Positions 23,257 through 32,304 are shown, counted from the stretch's first letter. The stretch is DNA of 34,457 nucleotides from Bacteroidaceae bacterium (GCA_024401225.1 JAKSLM010000031.1:1-34457), one strand, 5' to 3'. The notes: generated from the letters alone by a model not told the origin. Made by a program: numbers and translations.

Positions 23257-25356
23257 ATGAACCTAAACAAATTCAAACTATTTACCTTCTTGCTACTTGC
23301 ATTCTCTGCCCTCCAGGTGGGAATGGTGAGTTGTAATGACGATCCGGGTGTGGAAAACTACTATACCGCAACCCGTGAATATGCGTCCGACTACCTGAAG
23401 CGTCAGGACAAGTTCTCTGACTATGTTCAGATTCTTCAGCGTGCCACTGGTGAGCGTGGCGACCTTCGTCTTGTTGACCTCCTTGGTACATACGGATCGT
23501 ACACCATCTTCGCTCCGACCAACGATGCTGTAAAGAAGTATCTCAACGGACGAGGAATGACATCGATCAATCAGCTTTCGAAGGAGGATTGCGACACCAT
23601 CGCCCTCAACTCCATCATCGAACGTGCATACTTCACTACCGACTACAGCTCGGGTCAGTATCCAAAATCCAACATGCTTGAGCACATCATGAGTGTGAAG
23701 TCGGTTCAGGAATGGGATGACGTCAAGAAGGACTCTGTACTCTCCATGTACATCAACCAGACGGCTCTCATGACTCATGCTGACGACTCGGTGAGCAACG
23801 GTGTGGTTCACACCATGAGCTCGGTCGTAAACACAAGCAACGACCTCCTCGGCACAATAATCGAAAAGGACAGTGCTTGTAGTATTTATTACGATGCACT
23901 TAAGGCTACTGGCATGCTCGACTCGCTTGAGGCATACATCGACGACACATACGGGTTTGCTACAGAGCGCGACCGCATCGACTCATGCACATGGACCAAC
24001 GATGCCCTCTGCGTCTTCACGGCTCAGGAGTACGATAATGTGGCTTACCCAGAGAAGCGTTACTTCAATTTTACCGTATTCATCTGCCCTGACTCAATCC
24101 TCATAGAGAAGTATGGTATCAGAAATGTTGATGACCTCGAAAAGAAGGCAATCGAACTCTATCAGCCAGTATATCCAGAGGATGCAGGAGTGGATTTGAA
24201 GACTGACCGTCGCAACTACCTCAACCGCTTCATCTCTTACCACATGCTCAACCGCTACGGTTCGTACTATTCGCTTTCACCATTCGATGGCGACCGCAAC
24301 CAGTACAACTTCAATCGTCGTAAGTGGGACATGGCCGACTGGTATGAGACAATGATGCCTCATTCTATCGCTAAGTTCTCGTTCCCTTCAGGATCGGCAT
24401 CAGGACTTTACATCAACCGCCGTGGCGTACAGTCACGTTCGGACGAGCGTGGCGTCTTCGTGCGCGGAGCTAAGGTCACCGACCCTAACAAGGTCAAAGT
24501 TGACCAGACAGCCATCAACGGTATCTATCACTACATCGACGACATCATCGCTTACGATCAAAACACTCAGGAAGTGGTACTCAATGAGCGCATGCGTATC
24601 GACTGTTCTACACTCTCGCCTGACTTCATGACTAAGCTCTCGGATGGTGAAACAGCGCGTGGACACTTCACTCGCTCTGGTCATGACAATGGCCGCTACG
24701 GCGATAGCTACCAGGGTGCTTCGGCAGCAACCAACGTCAACACTTGCATCGGTTTCAAGGCTGGCTATGTACGTAACTTCAGCTATACAAACCTTACTCA
24801 TATGCACGTGCGTATGAAGGTACTCGACTTCTGGTCGTACGAAGGTGATGAGGTTACAGTCAAGGGACAGTTCGACCTCACAGTCAAGCTTCCTCCAGTA
24901 CCAAAGGGCACTTACGAGGTCCGTATGTTCACATGTACAGGATTCTCATCACGTGGTATCATGCAGGCTTACATTGACGGCATTCCACAGGGCATCCCAT
25001 TCGATATGCGTCCAAGCGGTACTGAGCTCTTCGGTTACCAAACCGATAGCGACCTTGGCGATGAGGATGCTATCGTAGCCTTCGATAAGTCGATCCACAA
25101 CCTCGGATGGATGCGTGGCCCTAAGGCATACGAGTTCGGTGCCCGTACAAGCTACACATCAGGTACTTCGCTCCGCGACATCCCAACAGCTGTGCGCAAG
25201 GTGCTCGGTACGTTCTACACCGACGGAAAGTCCGACCACTACCTCCGCCTCCAGCAGAAGATGGAATCGGGCGACAACGAGATGAACTTCGACTTCATCG
25301 AGCTCTGCCCAAGCTCCGTTTACAACAACGAGTACTTCGCAGAGGATCCATGGTAA
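23257..25356 (+). CDS. fasciclin (FAS1)-domain outer-membrane lipoprotein
   Basis: 699 aa from the ATG at 23257. Lipoprotein signal: LFTFLLLAFSALQ then VGMVSC with Cys26, followed by NDD, an acidic start like the surface-export signal of Bacteroidetes lipoproteins. A first FAS1 domain spans about 45-195 (LVDLLGTYGSYTIFAPTNDA, then NGVVHTMSSVV). A second, more divergent FAS1-like domain spans about 205-435 (TVFICPDS, then NGIYHYIDDIIAY). The C-terminal ~250 residues look like a beta-rich ligand-binding domain. FAS1 lipoproteins often accompany SusC/SusD glycan-import pairs and may bind glycans or matrix; here no SusC/D gene is adjacent. Probably monocistronic: promoter just upstream, terminator at 25481. 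Confidence 0.88.
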   Translation: MNLNKFKLFTFLLLAFSALQVGMVSCNDDPGVENYYTATREYASDYLKRQDKFSDYVQILQRATGERGDLRLVDLLGTYGSYTIFAPTNDAVKKYLNGRGMTSINQLSKEDCDTIALNSIIERAYFTTDYSSGQYPKSNMLEHIMSVKSVQEWDDVKKDSVLSMYINQTALMTHADDSVSNGVVHTMSSVVNTSNDLLGTIIEKDSACSIYYDALKATGMLDSLEAYIDDTYGFATERDRIDSCTWTNDALCVFTAQEYDNVAYPEKRYFNFTVFICPDSILIEKYGIRNVDDLEKKAIELYQPVYPEDAGVDLKTDRRNYLNRFISYHMLNRYGSYYSLSPFDGDRNQYNFNRRKWDMADWYETMMPHSIAKFSFPSGSASGLYINRRGVQSRSDERGVFVRGAKVTDPNKVKVDQTAINGIYHYIDDIIAYDQNTQEVVLNERMRIDCSTLSPDFMTKLSDGETARGHFTRSGHDNGRYGDSYQGASAATNVNTCIGFKAGYVRNFSYTNLTHMHVRMKVLDFWSYEGDEVTVKGQFDLTVKLPPVPKGTYEVRMFTCTGFSSRGIMQAYIDGIPQGIPFDMRPSGTELFGYQTDSDLGDEDAIVAFDKSIHNLGWMRGPKAYEFGARTSYTSGTSLRDIPTAVRKVLGTFYTDGKSDHYLRLQQKMESGDNEMNFDFIELCPSSVYNNEYFAEDPW

Positions 25357-25377
25357 TGGTTTAGCTTTACAAAAATC

Positions 25378-25448
25378 CTTGGATTACTTTAGAAACGCTT
25401 GGATCATTTTGGAAACCCTTGGATCACCTTAGAAACGCTTAGATCATC
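25378..25448. repeat. 20-bp degenerate tandem repeat, 3.5 copies
   Basis: Units at 25378-25397, 25398-25417 and 25418-25437 have the pattern CTTGGATyAyyTTrGAAACs; a partial fourth runs to 25448. They lie in the 3' untranslated part of the fasciclin gene, before its terminator. Confidence 0.85.
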
Positions 25449-25480
25449 AAGTCCGCAGGGCTTCGTGACTATGATAAAAG

Positions 25481-25517
25481 AAAAAGGAAAGTACCATTTT
25501 GGTGCTTTCCTTTTTTT
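25481..25517. terminator. bidirectional intrinsic terminator
   Basis: A 10-bp stem (25486-25495 with 25501-25510, one G-U pair), a 5-base loop, seven T residues after and an A-run before. It lies between convergent genes ending at 25356 and 25620. Confidence 0.88.
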
Positions 25518-25619
25518 GCATTCATGCAGTCAAGCTTTCTATTTGAATTGCCATGAGTCGAATTGAATGTCGCTGAGCCGGATTAGGTCGCATTCTCGGC
25601 GCGAGTGCTCAGGGAGTGG

Positions 25620-25910
25620 TTACTTGCTGATTTCGGCAGCAAACATCTGATCGAGTTCTTGCTGTGGGAACGGACATGGTTCTTGACGTACCTTGGCGAG
25701 CTGGAACTGATGGCAGGCATTGAGTACCGACTGGGCCTCAAAGCATTTGAAAAGCATGTCCTTCAGTTGGTCAAGACGCTGCACATCGGCATCGGTGAAG
25801 CGACCGTACGTTCCGTAGCTCACATTCCGGTCGGGTGTGATGCCATGATAGTAGTACGACCATACGAGGAAGCGCATGCATACGTCGGGAGTCATTAATA
25901 TCTCTTGCAT
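25620..25910 (-). CDS. 96-aa conserved-looking hypothetical protein
   Basis: 96 aa with no signal peptide or membrane helix: MQEILMTPDVCMRFLVW, an aromatic stretch (SYYYHG, SYGTYGRF), then a predicted helix DADVQRLDQLKDMLFKCF and a Gln/Glu-rich end. Cys residues at 11, 56, 66 and 79 are spread without a metal-site pattern. It starts 42 bases after the GH3 stop on the same strand, so it is probably the last gene of that operon, closed by the terminator at 25481. I do not recognise the family. The sequence has ordinary codon use and amphipathic helices, which support a real gene. Confidence 0.6.
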   Translation of the reverse strand: MQEILMTPDVCMRFLVWSYYYHGITPDRNVSYGTYGRFTDADVQRLDQLKDMLFKCFEAQSVLNACHQFQLAKVRQEPCPFPQQELDQMFAAEISK

Positions 25911-25952
25911 AAGTTCAGTTTGTATCGTTTAATTGTAGTTAAAGTCGAGGCA

Positions 25953-28262
25953 TTACTTGCTTGCATTGAGCGGACGGCTTGGCTTCAAGACGTCGTGGCA
26001 CTTCACGCTCTGAGCCTTTGCCTGCTTGTAATTGGCTGTTGTTTTGATGTCTTCAACGTTGGTTGCGAAACGAACGGAGTAGTTGCCCTGTGCTGTTTCC
26101 CATGCCTGAGTTGTCTCGTTGTAGGATGCGAGATCGTAGGCAGAAACGTGCATGGTGAGGGTTTCGCTCTCGCCTGGCTTCAGGTTCTTTGTCTTGGCAA
26201 ATGCCTTGAGCTCGTTGGCTGGCTTCTCCATACCACCTGAAGGTGCTGACACGTAGAGCTGGATGACTTCCTTGCCGGCAACCTTGCCTGTGTTCTTGAC
26301 AGTGATGCGAGCTTCAAATCCGTCCTTCACAGCCTTAACCGATGCGTTGCTATAGGCAAACTGAGTGTAGCTGAGACCGTAGCCGAATGGGTACGATACA
26401 GGTACGTTGGCTGTGTTGAAGTAGCGGTAACCTACGTTGATGCCTTCCTCGTGGAGAGTGTAGTCGGTGTTGCGCTTCTGTCCGCGGCGGCCACCAGTAT
26501 CCATGCCTACGTGAGGGTAGTTGAGGAGTGCTGGCACATCCATCGCTGCGAGAGGGAATGTCATTGAGAGGCGTCCTGATGGGTTCTCCTTGCCGAGAAG
26601 CACGTCAACTACCGAGTTGCCGCCTTCCTGACCTGGCTGCCATGCCATGAGGATGGCATCAGGCAGATCCTTCCATGAGGCTGTCTCGATGACGCCACCC
26701 ATGTTGAGAACTACGATGACGCGCTTGCCCTGCTGATGGAATGCCTGGCAGACATCCTGAAGCAACTGGCGCTCTGTAGCTGTGATGTTGAAGTCGTCGT
26801 CGATGTAGCGGTCGTCGCCTTCACCTGCCTGACGGCCGAGAGTGATGAGTGCCACATCGGCTTTGGCTGCCTGCTTTGCGATGGCGCGATAGTTGAGGTC
26901 CATCTCAGGAAGTTTCTTTGTGCCCCAGAACCATTCAGATGGATCCTTTTCAGCATCCATACGTGCGCGCATGTACATTTTATAATTTGAATACACGTTC
27001 GAGAGGTCCTCTGTCACCTTCATGCCTGCATTCTTGATGCCCTGCATGAGGTCGACTGTGTATGCCTTGTTTACATCGCCCGATCCTGTACCACCGGCAA
27101 TGAAGTCGTAAGATGTAACGCCGAAGAGGGCGATAGTCATGTCAGCCGAGAGTGGGAGAGCGGTAGTGGAACCGTTGAGGTTGGATGCTGAGCGGAGGTA
27201 GTTGTTCTTCAACAGTACCATACCCTCGGTAGCACTCTGGCGAGTGATGGCAGCATGAGCCTTGAGGTCAGGAGTGTTGTTGAACTTGTACTGACGGAAG
27301 TGTGGAGTCTTCACGATGTACTCAAGTGTGCGGCGTACACAGAGGTCGAGAGCCTCCATGCTGAGCTTGCCTTCCTGCACCTTGCTTACGATGTCCTTCA
27401 CCTGGTTTGGTTCGCCTGGTTCCATCATGTCGTTTCCGGCCATGATCTGCTGAGCTGTGTTGCGCAGACCTGTCCAGTCGGTCATTACCACACCCTTGAA
27501 GCCCCATTCGTCACGAAGGATGGTGGTGAGAAGTTCGCCGTTCTCCTGAGTGTAAGGGCCGTTAAGCTTATTGTACGATGACATTACTGTCCAAGGCTGT
27601 GACTTGCGCACGCAGATCTCAAATCCCTTAAGGTAGACCTCACGGAGCGCACGCTGGCTGATGACCTCATCGACCTCGAGACGGTTGACCTCCTGGCTGT
27701 TGCCGGCAAAGTGCTTGATGCTTGTACCTACGCCCTGGCTCTGAACGCCGTTGACATAAGCTGCTGCAATGTAACCGGTGAGGAATGGATCCTCGCTATA
27801 GTACTCGAAGTTGCGTCCGCAGAGAGGGGAACGATGGAGGTTCATACCTGGAGCGAGCAGAACGTCGCATCCGTATTCAAGAACCTCGTTACCGATGGCT
27901 TCACCCACGCGAGTCACGAGGTCGGTGTTCCAAGTACATGCCAAGGCTGTACCTACTGGGAAACCTGTAGCATAGTAAGTGTGCGAATCGTTAGGACGGG
28001 TAGGGCTGATGCGCACTCCCGCAGGACCGTCGGTAAGAACTGTAGGAGGGATGCCCAGACGATCGATAGCCGACGTAGAGCCTGCAGCTCCGCGTACTAT
28101 CTCTGCATGGGCGCCAATAAGTCCGTTCGAACTGTTGGCTGCGCTGTTGTTGCTGCGTCCTACGAGCAGACGAGCCTTTTCCTCTACGGTCATCGACTTG
28201 ATGACCTCATCGATATTGTCTGACTGAAGTTTCACCTGTGCCATGATTGACGACGTAGCCAT
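25953..28262 (-). CDS. GH3 beta-glycosidase (beta-glucosidase/xylosidase-like), signal peptide disrupted
   Basis: 769 aa from the first in-frame ATG (28260-28262). TIM barrel at about 15-340 with DGPAGVR, KHFAGNSQE and the nucleophile Asp262 in VVMTDWTG; GH3_C domain at about 365-600 (ALITLGRQAGEGDD, then GGVIETASWKDLPDAILMAW); fibronectin-III-like domain at the C-terminus (YPFGYGLSYTQF). It hydrolyses beta-glucosides or beta-xylosides. The start is abnormal: the reading frame upstream encodes NYTAAAALLMATSSIMAQ, a typical signal-peptide core, but no start codon precedes it in frame. The ATG that overlaps the stop of the alcohol dehydrogenase gene (28301-28303) is one base out of frame. One extra A in the AA at 28288-28289 would restore a complete signal. 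As read, the enzyme would stay in the cytoplasm, or this is a sequence error. Confidence 0.9.
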   Translation of the reverse strand: MATSSIMAQVKLQSDNIDEVIKSMTVEEKARLLVGRSNNSAANSSNGLIGAHAEIVRGAAGSTSAIDRLGIPPTVLTDGPAGVRISPTRPNDSHTYYATGFPVGTALACTWNTDLVTRVGEAIGNEVLEYGCDVLLAPGMNLHRSPLCGRNFEYYSEDPFLTGYIAAAYVNGVQSQGVGTSIKHFAGNSQEVNRLEVDEVISQRALREVYLKGFEICVRKSQPWTVMSSYNKLNGPYTQENGELLTTILRDEWGFKGVVMTDWTGLRNTAQQIMAGNDMMEPGEPNQVKDIVSKVQEGKLSMEALDLCVRRTLEYIVKTPHFRQYKFNNTPDLKAHAAITRQSATEGMVLLKNNYLRSASNLNGSTTALPLSADMTIALFGVTSYDFIAGGTGSGDVNKAYTVDLMQGIKNAGMKVTEDLSNVYSNYKMYMRARMDAEKDPSEWFWGTKKLPEMDLNYRAIAKQAAKADVALITLGRQAGEGDDRYIDDDFNITATERQLLQDVCQAFHQQGKRVIVVLNMGGVIETASWKDLPDAILMAWQPGQEGGNSVVDVLLGKENPSGRLSMTFPLAAMDVPALLNYPHVGMDTGGRRGQKRNTDYTLHEEGINVGYRYFNTANVPVSYPFGYGLSYTQFAYSNASVKAVKDGFEARITVKNTGKVAGKEVIQLYVSAPSGGMEKPANELKAFAKTKNLKPGESETLTMHVSAYDLASYNETTQAWETAQGNYSVRFATNVEDIKTTANYKQAKAQSVKCHDVLKPSRPLNASK

Positions 28263-28299
28263 CAGCAATGCTGCTGCGGCTGTATAATTCGTTGTTTGC

Positions 28300-29487
28300 T
28301 CATCTTGCCATCTTGTAAATGTTAATCATATCTGCCATCTTGAGCACCTTAAGTCCGCCGATGGTCTGAGTATCGCCTGTGCTACACTTGTCGGCCATGT
28401 CCTCAATCTCAGCATCGCTGATCTCCTTACCGATAAGGTCATGGATGTTGGTTGGCATTCCGATAGAACGGAAGAATGCTTCCATGGCCTGAATACCTGC
28501 CTCAGCAGCTTCGAGGTCGGTCATGCCTGTAGTGTCGCATCCCATCACGTTGCGAGCGAAACGTGCGAAACGTGGCATGTTCTCCTCGCGAGTGTAGCGT
28601 GCCCAACTGCCCCAAACGGCTGCAAGGCCTGCGCCGTGGCTTACGTCGAACATACCCGAGAGTTCGTGCTCAAGGCAATGAGTAGCCCAGTCGCCTGAAG
28701 TACCGCAACCAGTGAGGTCGTTGTGAGCCAGCGAACCTGCCCACATGATCTGAGCGCGGCTTGCATAGTCGGTTGGATTCTCAAGCACCTTGTGGCCCTC
28801 GCTCATACAAGTGCGAAGCAGAGCCTCTGCAATGGCATCTGTGATCTCCATGTCATCGTCCTTGCTGAAGTAGCGTTCCATGGTGTGCATCATCATGTCG
28901 GTGATACCACATGCTGTCTGCCAAGCAGGGAGAGTATAAGTGAGGACAGGGTTCATGATGGCGAACTTGCAACGGAACTCGTTGACGCAATAGTCCTTCT
29001 TGAGCCATCCGTCCACCTCATCGTTAGTGATGACCGAACCGTCGCTCATCTCCGAACCTGCAGCAGGAATGGTGAGTACGCAACCGATTGGTAGGTACTT
29101 TGTTGCATGAGTCTTGTGGAGATAAAGGTCCCAAACGTCGCCCTCAAAGAAGCGACCTGATGAAATGGCTTTTGAAGAGTCGATGACCGAACCGCCACCT
29201 ACTGCGAGGATGAAGTCTACACCCTCAGCCTTGCACACTTCGATGCCCTGGCGCACGAGCGAAAGACGTGGGTTTGGCTTTACGCCGCCCAGCTTAACGT
29301 ACTCGATGCCCTCTGCCTGGAGGCTCTTCTCAACGGTGTCGAGCAATCCCGACTTGATGGCGCTCTGACCTCCGAAGTGGAGAAGCACCTTTGTGCCTCC
29401 GTATTTCTTTACGAGTTGTCCGACCTGACCCTCTGTGTCACGCCCGAATACCACCTGCGTAGGTGCATAGTAATTGAAGTTTTTCAT
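28300..29487 (-). CDS. iron-dependent alcohol dehydrogenase, YqhD/BDH-like
   Basis: 395 aa. NAD(P)H-linked reduction of aldehydes, cytoplasmic. The dinucleotide site is AVGGGSVIDSSKAI (95-108). The metal ligands Asp197, His201 (ITDMMMHTMERYF), His270 and His284 (CLEHELSGMFDVSHGAGL) match those of E. coli YqhD (194, 198, 267, 281) with a constant shift of three, and the whole length agrees. This subgroup prefers NADPH and acts on short or toxic aldehydes. It lies between an oxidoreductase gene (68 bases upstream) and GH3, whose natural ATG appears to overlap this gene's TGA stop. Confidence 0.95.
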   Translation of the reverse strand: MKNFNYYAPTQVVFGRDTEGQVGQLVKKYGGTKVLLHFGGQSAIKSGLLDTVEKSLQAEGIEYVKLGGVKPNPRLSLVRQGIEVCKAEGVDFILAVGGGSVIDSSKAISSGRFFEGDVWDLYLHKTHATKYLPIGCVLTIPAAGSEMSDGSVITNDEVDGWLKKDYCVNEFRCKFAIMNPVLTYTLPAWQTACGITDMMMHTMERYFSKDDDMEITDAIAEALLRTCMSEGHKVLENPTDYASRAQIMWAGSLAHNDLTGCGTSGDWATHCLEHELSGMFDVSHGAGLAAVWGSWARYTREENMPRFARFARNVMGCDTTGMTDLEAAEAGIQAMEAFFRSIGMPTNIHDLIGKEISDAEIEDMADKCSTGDTQTIGGLKVLKMADMINIYKMAR

Positions 29488-29555
29488 GTCTATTATTCTT
29501 TATTATTTATTACTTTATAATTCTTATTATTTACTTTTACTTCTTACTTAACAAT

Positions 29556-30527
29556 TTAATCCATAGGATACTTCACGCCCCATTCCTTGCGCATGTCGTC
29601 CATCTGCTGCATGATGCTGATGGTCTCTTCGTGAGGCATCATAGGCGATTCGAGCAGTCCTTCGTCCATGCAACGTTTGCACTCCATGACCTGATACTCG
29701 TAGCCAGTCACCATGTCGGCAGGGCGTTCGATACGCTCCACCAGTTCGTAGTTACGATACACCTCAATGAGTTCTGGGCAGTTGATGTTGTCCACGCGGA
29801 TGTAACCCTCAGTACCGCTGATGATGCCCTGGCGATCGTTAAGGCAAAGGGCACCCGACTGCAGATTGGCCATGCGACCATTGGCATAGGTGAGCGACAT
29901 GCTTTCCTGCATATCCATGCCTGTAGGACCGAGGATGCAGTTTGTGACAGTCTTCACGATGTCGGTTCCGAAGTACATTCGGGCAAAATTGAGCGAATAG
30001 ACGCCGAGGTCGAGCAGGGCACCTCCGCATAGTTCAGGACGAACGATGCGTTCCTTGTTCTCCATCATGTAGCAAAGGGTAGCCGTGAGCACGCGTGGCT
30101 CACCGATGATGCCGCTGTCCATGAGTTCCTTGACCTTGTGCGATAGAGGCATGTAGCGAGTCCAAATGGCCTCTGTGATGAATACGCCCTTCTGCTTAGC
30201 AGCTTCAAGCACTTCCTTTGCCTGGCGCACATTGGCTGTGAATGCTTTCTCCACCAATACTGGCTTGCCGGCATTGATAGCGAGCAAAGCATGATCGTAG
30301 TGGTGAGAGTGTGGGGTAGCGATGTACACGAGATCTATGTCAGCATCCTGCACAAGTTCTTCATAGCTACCATAAGCCTTCTGGATTCCATATTGGCTGG
30401 CAAATGCCTGAGCCTTTTCGAGCGAACGTGATGCAATGGCAAGCACCTGATAGTCGCTGAGAGGAGCGAGAGAAATGGCCATCTTGTCAGCAATCCATCC
30501 TGCTCCGATAATTCCTACGTTAAACAT
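29556..30527 (-). CDS. Gfo/Idh/MocA-family oxidoreductase
   Basis: 323 aa. The Rossmann motif VGIIGAGWIA (4-13) binds NAD(P); the conserved EKP motif reads Glu93-Lys94-Ala95 (LVEKAFTAN), with Ala instead of Pro as in dihydrodiol/xylose dehydrogenase-like members. The second domain starts near EPRVLTATLCY and contains GGALLDLGVYSLNF, whose Asp is the usual proton-relay position. Such enzymes oxidise or reduce sugars such as D-xylose or trans-dihydrodiols in the cytoplasm. With alcohol dehydrogenase and GH3 downstream, a role in processing released sugars is plausible but not shown. A 12-copy 8-bp repeat (30549-30644) sits just upstream; no TAnnTTTG element was found there. Confidence 0.92.
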   Translation of the reverse strand: MFNVGIIGAGWIADKMAISLAPLSDYQVLAIASRSLEKAQAFASQYGIQKAYGSYEELVQDADIDLVYIATPHSHHYDHALLAINAGKPVLVEKAFTANVRQAKEVLEAAKQKGVFITEAIWTRYMPLSHKVKELMDSGIIGEPRVLTATLCYMMENKERIVRPELCGGALLDLGVYSLNFARMYFGTDIVKTVTNCILGPTGMDMQESMSLTYANGRMANLQSGALCLNDRQGIISGTEGYIRVDNINCPELIEVYRNYELVERIERPADMVTGYEYQVMECKRCMDEGLLESPMMPHEETISIMQQMDDMRKEWGVKYPMD

Positions 30528-30548
30528 GGTATTTTTGTCGTTATTTTA

Positions 30549-30644
30549 AGTTTATGAGTTCGTAAGTTCTTGAGTTTGTCAGTTTATAAGTTTATGAGTT
30601 TGTAAGTTTATAAGTTTGTAAGTTCGTGAGTTTTCGAGTTTGAT
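30549..30644. repeat. 12-copy degenerate 8-bp tandem repeat
   Basis: Twelve consecutive 8-base units, all starting AGTT (AGTTTATG, AGTTCGTA, AGTTTGTA and variants), consensus AGTTYRTR. They fill almost the whole stretch between 21 bases upstream of the Gfo/Idh start and the fRMsr 3' region. The phase is exact across all twelve units although the last four bases vary. Confidence 0.9.
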
Positions 30645-30740
30645 ATGCCTTTAATACCTTACTTCTTACATATTACAACATTGTTTGTTGTTACGAATTT
30701 ACGATTTTGCGAAAAATTGCATTTTGTAGTGGGAATGGAA

Positions 30741-31217
30741 CTAAAGTACGATAAGTTCGGCAATCTTCTCAAGCCAGATGCGGTCGGTCTCATCGAATGT
30801 GGCAAGTTCGGCACTATCGATGTCGAGCACCCCAGTCACCTCACCCTCAGCATTGTGGAGTGGCACCACTATCTCGCTACGCGAAGCACTCGAACATGCT
30901 ATGTGTCCCGGGAACTGATCGACATCAGGCACTACCTGAGTCTTGTTTTCTGCCCACGCTGTGCCACACACGCCCTTTCCTTTACGTATTCGCGTGCAAG
31001 CCATAGGCCCCTGGAAAGGACCCAAGACCAGCACACCGTCTACTACGCGGTAGAATCCTGTCCACCACCATCCGAAGGTCTCCCAAAGCATGGCACTCAC
31101 ATTGGCCATGTTGGCTACGGCATCAGGTTCGTCCTCCACCACAGCTTTAATCTGAGGAAGAAGCTCCATGTAGCGTTCTTCCTTCGTTCCGTTTGAAATC
31201 TTCAGTTCTTCTGCCAT
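30741..31217 (-). CDS. msrC: free methionine-(R)-sulfoxide reductase (GAF domain)
   Basis: 158 aa forming one GAF domain. It reduces free L-methionine-(R)-sulfoxide in the cytoplasm with thioredoxin. The three functional cysteines Cys74 (MACTRI), Cys84 (KGVCGTAW) and Cys108 (HIACSSASRSEIVVP) match positions 84, 94 and 118 of the E. coli enzyme with a constant shift of ten. Other marks are ETFGWWWTGFYR and GVLDIDS. It lies 61 bases after the threonine aldolase stop on the same strand and may share its transcript. Confidence 0.95.
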   Translation of the reverse strand: MAEELKISNGTKEERYMELLPQIKAVVEDEPDAVANMANVSAMLWETFGWWWTGFYRVVDGVLVLGPFQGPMACTRIRKGKGVCGTAWAENKTQVVPDVDQFPGHIACSSASRSEIVVPLHNAEGEVTGVLDIDSAELATFDETDRIWLEKIAELIVL

Positions 31218-31278
31218 GATATGGTTTTATTCAAGTATTGCTTTTGCTGAAGTTTGTTAAGCAATTGTATTACATCGA

Positions 31279-32304
31279 TTAAATGGCTGCAATCAATACT
31301 TCTACATCCTCTTGCTTTGCTGCCCAGCTTGTCACGAAGCGCACATTGGTATGAGTGGCGCCTCGGCTTCCCCATACCTCGAATGTAGCCTTCTCTGCAA
31401 GGCGATCCATCACATCGTTAGGCAGGGTGAAAAACTGCTGGTTGGTAGGGGAATCAATGAATGGCGTGAAGCCCTTGGCTATGAATCCCTGCTTCAGGAT
31501 CATGGCCATCTCCACAGCGTGGCGAGCAATCTTCAGATAGAGTCCATCGGTAAAGAGAGTTCCAAACTGCACTCCAAGCAGGCGTCCCTTAGCCATGAGT
31601 GCACCATGCTGCTTGATGAGAGGGAAGAAATGCTTCAGCAATCCTGGCTGTGCAACCACACACTCACCAAACATGGCGCCCACCTTTGTTCCGCCAATGT
31701 AGAATATGTCACAAAGCGTTGGCAGTTCTTCGAGAGTGAAATCGGCAGCATCGCTCGAAAGACCGTATCCAAGACGTGCTCCGTCGATGTAGAGCGGAAT
31801 GTCCGCCTCCTTGCATACTGCATGAAGCGTCTGCAGTTCTTCCTTCGAATAGAGAGTACCGTATTCAGTAGGATAACTGATGTACACCATGCCCGGAGCA
31901 ACCATGTGCTCGTATGTCTCGTCGGCATAGAAATCCTTGATGTAAGCTTCTACCTCCTTTGGGGCCAGTTTACCAGCGTGCGAAGGTAGAGTCAGCACCT
32001 TGTGACCGCACGATTCGATCGCTCCCGACTCGTGTACATTGATGTGCGCAGTTTCAGCAGCCAGCACACCCTCATGATGCGAGAGCAGAGCATCAATCAC
32101 AGTCGAATTGGTCTGTGTGCCACCCACCAGGAAGTGTACGTCGAGATTATCGTTTCCGCATGCCTTGCGTATCTTCGCCTTTGCTTCTGTGCAATAGTTA
32201 TCTGTACCATATCCTGGAGTCTGCTCCAGGTTGGTATCGAGCAGACGCTGCATCACCGTAGGATGCGCGCCTTCCATATAGTCTGTGTCAAAATGTATTT
32301 TCAT
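31279..32304 (-). CDS. ltaE: low-specificity L-threonine aldolase
   Basis: 341 aa, PLP-dependent fold type I. It cleaves L-threonine or allo-threonine to glycine and acetaldehyde in the cytoplasm. PLP lysine is Lys207 in FYIGGTKVGAMFGE; LYIDGARLGYG (171-181) holds the PLP-pyridine Asp174 and Arg177; HINVHESGAIE (87-97) holds the ring-stacking His. The start MKIHFDTDYMEGAHP aligns with the family's short N-terminus, so the ATG at 32302-32304 is right. A -7 element lies only five bases upstream (32309-32316), so the mRNA could be leaderless. PLP demand links it loosely to pdxST. Confidence 0.94.
   Translation of the reverse strand: MKIHFDTDYMEGAHPTVMQRLLDTNLEQTPGYGTDNYCTEAKAKIRKACGNDNLDVHFLVGGTQTNSTVIDALLSHHEGVLAAETAHINVHESGAIESCGHKVLTLPSHAGKLAPKEVEAYIKDFYADETYEHMVAPGMVYISYPTEYGTLYSKEELQTLHAVCKEADIPLYIDGARLGYGLSSDAADFTLEELPTLCDIFYIGGTKVGAMFGECVVAQPGLLKHFFPLIKQHGALMAKGRLLGVQFGTLFTDGLYLKIARHAVEMAMILKQGFIAKGFTPFIDSPTNQQFFTLPNDVMDRLAEKATFEVWGSRGATHTNVRFVTSWAAKQEDVEVLIAAI

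Noticed and set aside
25620-30527. Classical SusCD polysaccharide utilisation locus around GH3
   Set aside because: No TonB-dependent receptor (SusC) or SusD-like gene is present in the window; only enzymes and one FAS1 lipoprotein.
30549-30644. CRISPR array at the 8-bp repeats
   Set aside because: Unit is 8 bases with no spacers; no cas genes. The other arrays in the window are also tandem, not spaced.
30671-30700. Weak hairpin after the fRMsr gene
   Set aside because: About 7 of 8 base pairs with AT-rich stem and no clear T-run; not a convincing terminator.
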